Shown here: one piece after another, positions 59,755 through 64,000 of the stretch
Numbering within the stretch: position 1 is the first letter of the stretch
How the letters are laid out: every line of letters starts with the position of its first letter
Notes under the pieces: model-generated
Database searches by the model: none
What the model was told of the DNA's origin: nothing
What the model saw: only the letters and a program-made list of their open reading frames with translations
Made by a program: the position numbers and the translations under genes
NCBI GenBank assembly: GCA_041746635.1
Contig: JBGTGQ010000030.1
Span: 3,741-67,740 of the forward strand
From: CAMASH01 sp041746635
GTDB lineage: Bacteria > Verrucomicrobiota > Verrucomicrobiia > Chthoniobacterales > Terrimicrobiaceae
DNA: 64,000 bases
Direction: 5' to 3'

Positions 59755-60447
59755 TCAGGGCGCGAACTCCCGCGGCCCCGAGTTTATCAAGCCCGGATAC
59801 GGCACGCCCCACAAGGCCGGCCGGGCCTGCGAGGTGGAATCGGCCGCGGGTGCGATATATTTAAAAACGTCCTCAAAGCGCAGACTGCATTGCAGCCGTC
59901 GCTGGGTTTTGGAATCAATTTTGGGATTAAAGACGATGACGGACTCGCTGAAAGGCGGCTGGCTTTTCATTTCCTGGGCCAGACGCCGGGCTTCCTCGTG
60001 CCCGAGCGCACGGTCCTTAATCAAAGCATCAAGTCGCTCGATGTCGGCCCGCGTGACCGGTCCCCACAGGTCGCGCCAAGTCGCAGCTGGCACGAGCGCG
60101 GGCAGGATATTGACCATGCGCTTCCCGTGCTCTTCTTGAACCCAGAAACCGATAATGAAGAGAAACGGTTCATCGATATCAAACTGCCTCAGCGCGTCAC
60201 CCAAATCGACCGGCGTGCGGTATTTCGTGGCCTTGGGATTGACCGGCACTCCGCCGTGCTTCGTGTTCGCCTCAGCGGGGATGTCCCATTTTTGGGTGTA
60301 GCTCAGCGGCTCGTAAGCGTCGAAAAACGTATCACGCACCCATTGCTCGAAGACGACGCCATGCCGCTGCACCTCGCCCGCGGCGGCGGATTGAATGACC
60401 AGCACGCAGGCGAGCAGTCGGGCGAATGACTGGATTGACACGGTCAC
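59755..60447 (-). CDS. exported protein of unknown function beside efflux genes
   Basis: 230 residues from GTG 60447, with signal SFARLLACVLVIQSAAAGEV. Mature part: HGVVFEQWVRDTFFDAYEPL, KWDIPAEANTKHGGVPVNPK, VDLGDALRQFDIDEPFLFII and GFWVQEEHGKRMVNILPAL. The W-V-x-D-T-F-F start and D-I-x-x-E/K pattern recall restriction-endonuclease-like folds, but the export signal argues against DNA cleavage in the cytosol. I recognise no family. Unexpectedly located between the FUSC gene and the DUF1656/HlyD pair. Confidence 0.6.
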   Translation of the reverse strand: MTVSIQSFARLLACVLVIQSAAAGEVQRHGVVFEQWVRDTFFDAYEPLSYTQKWDIPAEANTKHGGVPVNPKATKYRTPVDLGDALRQFDIDEPFLFIIGFWVQEEHGKRMVNILPALVPAATWRDLWGPVTRADIERLDALIKDRALGHEEARRLAQEMKSQPPFSESVIVFNPKIDSKTQRRLQCSLRFEDVFKYIAPAADSTSQARPALWGVPYPGLINSGPREFAP

Positions 60448-60471
60448 GGCGACACAGCTTAGTGTGAAAGG

Positions 60472-62667
60472 ATGGGAGCGGCAATAGGCGCGGTATTTCT
60501 GGATCCGGCTTTCCGCTATGGATTGAAATTCGGACTCGCCGGTGTGCTGGCTGTTTTCATTGCGCTCCTCGCCCGCCTGGAGGAACCGACATGGGCCCTC
60601 TTCACCATCTTCGTGCTCATGATCGCCCAATATGTCGGCGCGATTGCCGAGAAATCCATCTTTCGCATCATCGGCACCGTGATCGGAGCCTTGCTCGGAT
60701 ACTTCGTTACCGCGAGTTTTGAACAGCAGCCGGTTCTTTTTCTCACCTTGGTGGCCGTCATCGTGGGATTTTGCACCGCCATGTTCGGGCAAAGCCGTTA
60801 TCCCTATGCGTTCTTGCTTTGCGGCATGACGACAGTGGTTGTGGTAAGCAACGGCTTGGGAAACCCTGATCAATCGTGGCAATACGCCTGCTGGCGGGTC
60901 GAGGAAGTCACGTTGGGTATTCTGGTCGCGATTCTGGTACAGAGTCTGCTCTGGCCCCGCTACGCCCGGGTGGAGTTCCTCAAAAACGCGCGAGCGGGTT
61001 TCGCGGATTTGCAGAAGTGTTTTCGTGACAGCTCACAGGCGGTCTTTACCGGCGGCAGCCTGGAGGCCTCGCGCCGGGCGGAGGATTTTCCCGCCCGCAT
61101 CTCGGCTTTGCGCGGACTGCTCGATTTTGGAGCGCGGGAGAGCCAGTATTTCCGCGACCGGCTGGCGACGTATTTTGGCATCACCAGCAGTCTCGCCAGT
61201 ATGGCCTCGGCCATCGCCACCCTCTCCAAATCCCTGCCGACCGGCTCGTTTTATCATACCCATCTCCGGCCGGAGTGCGAAACGCTTCACCGCAGCCTGA
61301 ATAACGCCATCGGTGATCTCGCAGCGGCGGAATCCAGCGCGACCTCGAGAGCCAAACACCGCGACACGATCAAGGAAGGATTTCGCGTACTGGAGGAAAA
61401 ACTGGTCACCTTGCGCAGCGACCCCGCGCTTTTCACCGTGCCCACCGATGTGATCATTGCGTTCGGATTGCATTTACTGGCCCTGGACGAAATCCGCCAA
61501 CAGATCGAGCACTCGCACGAGTTGTTGGATTCCCTGCCCCGGATGGGCGATTTTTCCCGCCGCGAACGCCAGCCTTTCGTCTCGCCTTTTCCGCCGCCCT
61601 TCTGGATTCGCAGCGGTATCAAATCCGCCATAGCAGTTGTGGTCGCCCTCGTGCTCGACAACTGGCTGCAGCCGCCGGGCGGCTCGATGTTCGTGCTGGG
61701 TGTCTGGGTCTTTACTGCCATGAATGCCACCAGCCCCGGCGGACGGGGTGACTGGCGGGCGTTTCATTACGTGGTCTTCAACATCGCCCTGCTCATCGTG
61801 GTGAGCCTTATTCTGCTGGCGGCGCGGCCCCTGCTTTCGAGTTTTGCGGTGATGAATACCTTGATTTTCACCTGGCTGTTTGTCTGGGGCTATCTGTCCT
61901 TCCAAGTGCGTGGCATCACCATTCCCATGCAGTTGGCCATGCTCATGATCGTGGGCATCCTCGGCCTCAACGGGCAGGAGCCGATTTCGTTTCAGGCCAT
62001 TGTGGATTTTTTCTTTGGACTCGCCTTCGCGTTGGTGGTGGCATCCCTCATCCAGCGCTTGGTCTGGCCTTCCCTGCCTCAGTGGGAACTGCGTGACCGC
62101 TTTGTGGAGTTCTTGCGTATGTGTCGGCGCGTTCTGGCCGAGGGACCGCAATCGCTCCCCCTCTGGCAAAAAACCCGCATCGCGCTCATTCCCGGCGAAG
62201 CGGAAGTGCGCATCGGCCACCTCGCTCCGCCTCTGTGTCCGCCCGGCGAACCGGACCGGCTCCGGGAATATCTCACCATCCTGCGCCGCGTCGGCGCGCA
62301 ACTGGTGGTCGCGGTCGGCCGCTTGGAGCCTCTTTTGCCCAAGGAGCACACCGAAAACGGACACCAGCGCATTGCACAGTTTGAATCCGAAATGCAAAAA
62401 CATCTCACCGCTCACGAGACCGGAATGGCTGAAGCCAGCCCCCCCGTGATCGACCCCGCCGAGCTGACCCGTATCCTGGCGACATGGAAAGAATGGATGG
62501 CGGAATTGCGGGTCTGGATGTTGCACCATCACTATCCCGGCCTCGATGTCGTGCGCGTAGTGGGATTGTCCGGGCGCTACGAAGAGGCCGGACGCGATCT
62601 TCTGCTGGCCAACGACCAAGCCCGCGCGCTGCGGCTCCGTGATTATATGGGGGATTACGTTTTGTAG
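60472..62667 (+). CDS. FUSC-family inner membrane transporter (AaeB-like)
   Basis: 731 residues. N-terminal membrane block about 12-168 (GLAGVLAVFIALLARLEEPT and RIIGTVIGALLGYFV), a cytosolic helical stretch, a second membrane block about 380-540 with AVVVALVLDNWLQPPGGSMF and SLILLAARPLLSSFAV, and a soluble C-terminus. FUSC proteins such as AaeB pump aromatic acids together with an HlyD adaptor. ATG 60472 follows GAAAGG. It is divergent from the exported protein with only 24 bases between starts. Confidence 0.9.
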   Translation: MGAAIGAVFLDPAFRYGLKFGLAGVLAVFIALLARLEEPTWALFTIFVLMIAQYVGAIAEKSIFRIIGTVIGALLGYFVTASFEQQPVLFLTLVAVIVGFCTAMFGQSRYPYAFLLCGMTTVVVVSNGLGNPDQSWQYACWRVEEVTLGILVAILVQSLLWPRYARVEFLKNARAGFADLQKCFRDSSQAVFTGGSLEASRRAEDFPARISALRGLLDFGARESQYFRDRLATYFGITSSLASMASAIATLSKSLPTGSFYHTHLRPECETLHRSLNNAIGDLAAAESSATSRAKHRDTIKEGFRVLEEKLVTLRSDPALFTVPTDVIIAFGLHLLALDEIRQQIEHSHELLDSLPRMGDFSRRERQPFVSPFPPPFWIRSGIKSAIAVVVALVLDNWLQPPGGSMFVLGVWVFTAMNATSPGGRGDWRAFHYVVFNIALLIVVSLILLAARPLLSSFAVMNTLIFTWLFVWGYLSFQVRGITIPMQLAMLMIVGILGLNGQEPISFQAIVDFFFGLAFALVVASLIQRLVWPSLPQWELRDRFVEFLRMCRRVLAEGPQSLPLWQKTRIALIPGEAEVRIGHLAPPLCPPGEPDRLREYLTILRRVGAQLVVAVGRLEPLLPKEHTENGHQRIAQFESEMQKHLTAHETGMAEASPPVIDPAELTRILATWKEWMAELRVWMLHHHYPGLDVVRVVGLSGRYEEAGRDLLLANDQARALRLRDYMGDYVL

Positions 62668-62679
62668 TCCTTCGCCGCT

Positions 62680-63891
62680 TCAGTCGATCTTCCGGCCCTG
62701 CACCATCATCCATTCCACCGCACCAACGTTTTCGATGACCGCATCCAAAACATTGGCGGCATTTCCCTCATAAGGCAGCGCGATCAGATCGGCCAACGCA
62801 CCTGGAACGATCTCGCCGAGCGTTCCCGGCATCCCGATTGCCCGGGCGGGATTCCGCGTGACCATGTCGAGAATTTCCGCCGGAGAGAGCGACGGATGGC
62901 CGGCCCGCAGTTCCCGCATTTCCGCGAAAAGATTGAGCGAGGAGTTGCTGGCCAGACTGTCCGTCCCTAGGCAAATCGAAAGTCCGGTTTGGCGCAAACG
63001 TTCAAGTTGAAAAGGCGGACGTCCAAAATACGCGTGGCATTTCGGACAGTGCACGACGGCCAAATCCTCCTTGCGGGCGGCCAGCAACTCGTAGTCGGAT
63101 TCCGCCAGCCAGTTCATGTGGGCCAACAGGCCGCCGCTCGGCACATTGCCATCCCGGAGCAGGCGGGCCACCGGCGTGATGCCGCCCGTGTCGTCCATAT
63201 TGCGACCCAGCGACTGAAGGAACTCGTGCAATGGCCCCGCCCCCGCCACAAACATCAGGAACTCTTCCTCGGTTTCCGCCAGATGCGTCGTCCAGGGCAT
63301 GGCATGTTTCTCGCAACAGAATTTCGCCAGTTCGTAAAGATCGGCCGAAGCCGTGTAGGGAGCGTGAGGCGAAAGACCAAAGCCCCCGAGCCAGTCCGGG
63401 CGTTTCTCAAAAAATGTCAGCGCACCGGCCACCACATTCTCGGTGTGCAGACGATTGCGAATATCCATCAGCTCATAAAACCACCACGTGCGAATGGGCG
63501 GCGGCGGCAGGCGCACCATCACCTCGGGAAACGACTCGATGTTGAAGACACTCGTCGTGCCCCACCGACGCAGCTCGGCGAATCCATCCCCGATGGACTT
63601 GAGGTAGTCGTCATCCGTCAGGGTGCGTTTGAGTTCATTGATCCGGCGCACCCATTGCGGAAAATTACTTTGCTGGAGAATCGCGCCGCGCATGACGGTG
63701 TAATCCAGATGACAGTGCGCGTTGATCAAACCCGGCAGGAGAATCACGTCACCCAGATCCTCGGCTTCCCCTGCCGGAGAATCCTCCGCCGGTCCCACCG
63801 CCACAATCCGCCCCGCCTCAATGCCGACCGCGCCATTTTCAATGGGCGGCGAACTGACGGGAAGAACGATGCGGGCGCGAAGGATTTTCAA
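62680..63891 (-). CDS. metal-dependent amidohydrolase (possible aminofutalosine deaminase)
   Basis: 403 residues. Metal site INAHCHLDYTVMRGA (H-x-H), THLAETEEEFLMF, and CLGTDSLASNSSLNLF with the catalytic aspartate; VVHCPKCHAYFG lies before it. The subgroup includes SAH/MTA deaminases and the aminofutalosine deaminase MqnX; the T-H-x-x-E-T-x-x-E-F block and co-occurrence with mqnA/mqnE make MqnX plausible, but sequence reading alone cannot decide. Start ATG 63891 (MKILRARIVLPVS). Confidence 0.8.
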   Translation of the reverse strand: MKILRARIVLPVSSPPIENGAVGIEAGRIVAVGPAEDSPAGEAEDLGDVILLPGLINAHCHLDYTVMRGAILQQSNFPQWVRRINELKRTLTDDDYLKSIGDGFAELRRWGTTSVFNIESFPEVMVRLPPPPIRTWWFYELMDIRNRLHTENVVAGALTFFEKRPDWLGGFGLSPHAPYTASADLYELAKFCCEKHAMPWTTHLAETEEEFLMFVAGAGPLHEFLQSLGRNMDDTGGITPVARLLRDGNVPSGGLLAHMNWLAESDYELLAARKEDLAVVHCPKCHAYFGRPPFQLERLRQTGLSICLGTDSLASNSSLNLFAEMRELRAGHPSLSPAEILDMVTRNPARAIGMPGTLGEIVPGALADLIALPYEGNAANVLDAVIENVGAVEWMMVQGRKID

Positions 63892-63978
63892 GGACTCGCT
63901 AGGAAAGCAGGAATCGCCGCGGGATCAACCGCGATGGTTGTTGGAGAGGCGATGGTTGAGAAAATTTCCCCCACTTTG

Positions 63979-64000
63979 TGTAGCGGAAAACGTGAGTTTT
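63979..64000 (+). repeat. 21-bp dispersed hairpin repeat, copy 2 (cut by window edge)
   Basis: The last bases of the window repeat GTAGCGGAAAACGTGAGTTTT found at 19562. The copy may extend beyond the edge. It lies upstream of the amidohydrolase start. Confidence 0.6.

Overview
The window is a gene-dense, GC-rich (about 60 percent) bacterial chromosome segment. The gene repertoire points to a Verrucomicrobiota bacterium: futalosine-route menaquinone genes, a pyrR-pyrB-pyrC operon, a DUF4912 protein beside a Xer recombinase, many short palindromic repeats in spacers, and a remnant of a PATR-type autotransporter. This placement is an inference from gene content; there is no rRNA or other strong taxonomic marker here. 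Nearly everything is ordinary core metabolism and housekeeping; the accessory material is small and scattered.

Left part (1-9.3 kb): the end of a RelE/ParE-type toxin, aroE, a membrane-anchored TPR protein, then a short minus-strand gene-cassette cluster with attC-like sites but no integrase (about 2.14-3.50 kb). It carries an Imm53-like immunity pseudogene, a SUKH/SMI1-like immunity protein and a small secreted protein. It is followed by pyrR-pyrB-pyrC with a PyrR-like leader hairpin, an Mrp-type ATPase and rpoN. From 9.4 to 17.1 kb: a squalene/phytoene synthase coupled to a DUF362 protein, hemW, mqnE-mqnA, an FMN reductase with a helix-turn-helix regulator, and a DegP-like protease.

From 17.2 to 30.7 kb: a DUF4912 protein with a Trp/Ser/Ala-rich linker, a Xer-type recombinase, rph-gmd-rpmB, a decayed tRNA-Pro copy, a membrane methyltransferase, an intact tRNA-Pro(CGG), a pyruvate (or branched-chain) dehydrogenase operon, two coiled-coil membrane proteins, a D-threonine-aldolase-like enzyme, and a three-gene Fe-S maturation operon (rhodanese-like, SufU-like, SufT-like). 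From 30.7 to 45.7 kb: psd-pssA (phosphatidylethanolamine synthesis), a membrane pyrophosphatase with K+-independent signature, argD-argF, a small-multidrug-export-type protein, a BtpA-family protein, a nucleotidyltransferase two-gene module, two divergent secreted cysteine-hydrolase-like genes, typA, an HdeD remnant, a SUI1-like factor, and a pair of membrane/exported proteins of unknown function.

From 45.7 kb to the end: an IS4-family insertion sequence with 31-bp inverted repeats, a secreted protein with a Pro/Thr tail, a CbpA-like co-chaperone, serS-tilS, a photolyase, a primary-type sigma factor with a clear terminator, a glycosyltransferase-like protein, a sugar porter, small exported proteins, an AaeA/AaeX/FUSC-like efflux set arranged divergently, and an amidohydrolase that may be an aminofutalosine deaminase. 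A recurring oddity is that short repeats sit exactly at gene junctions and are read into the first codons of several proteins (argF, tilS, squalene synthase, and inside pyrC).
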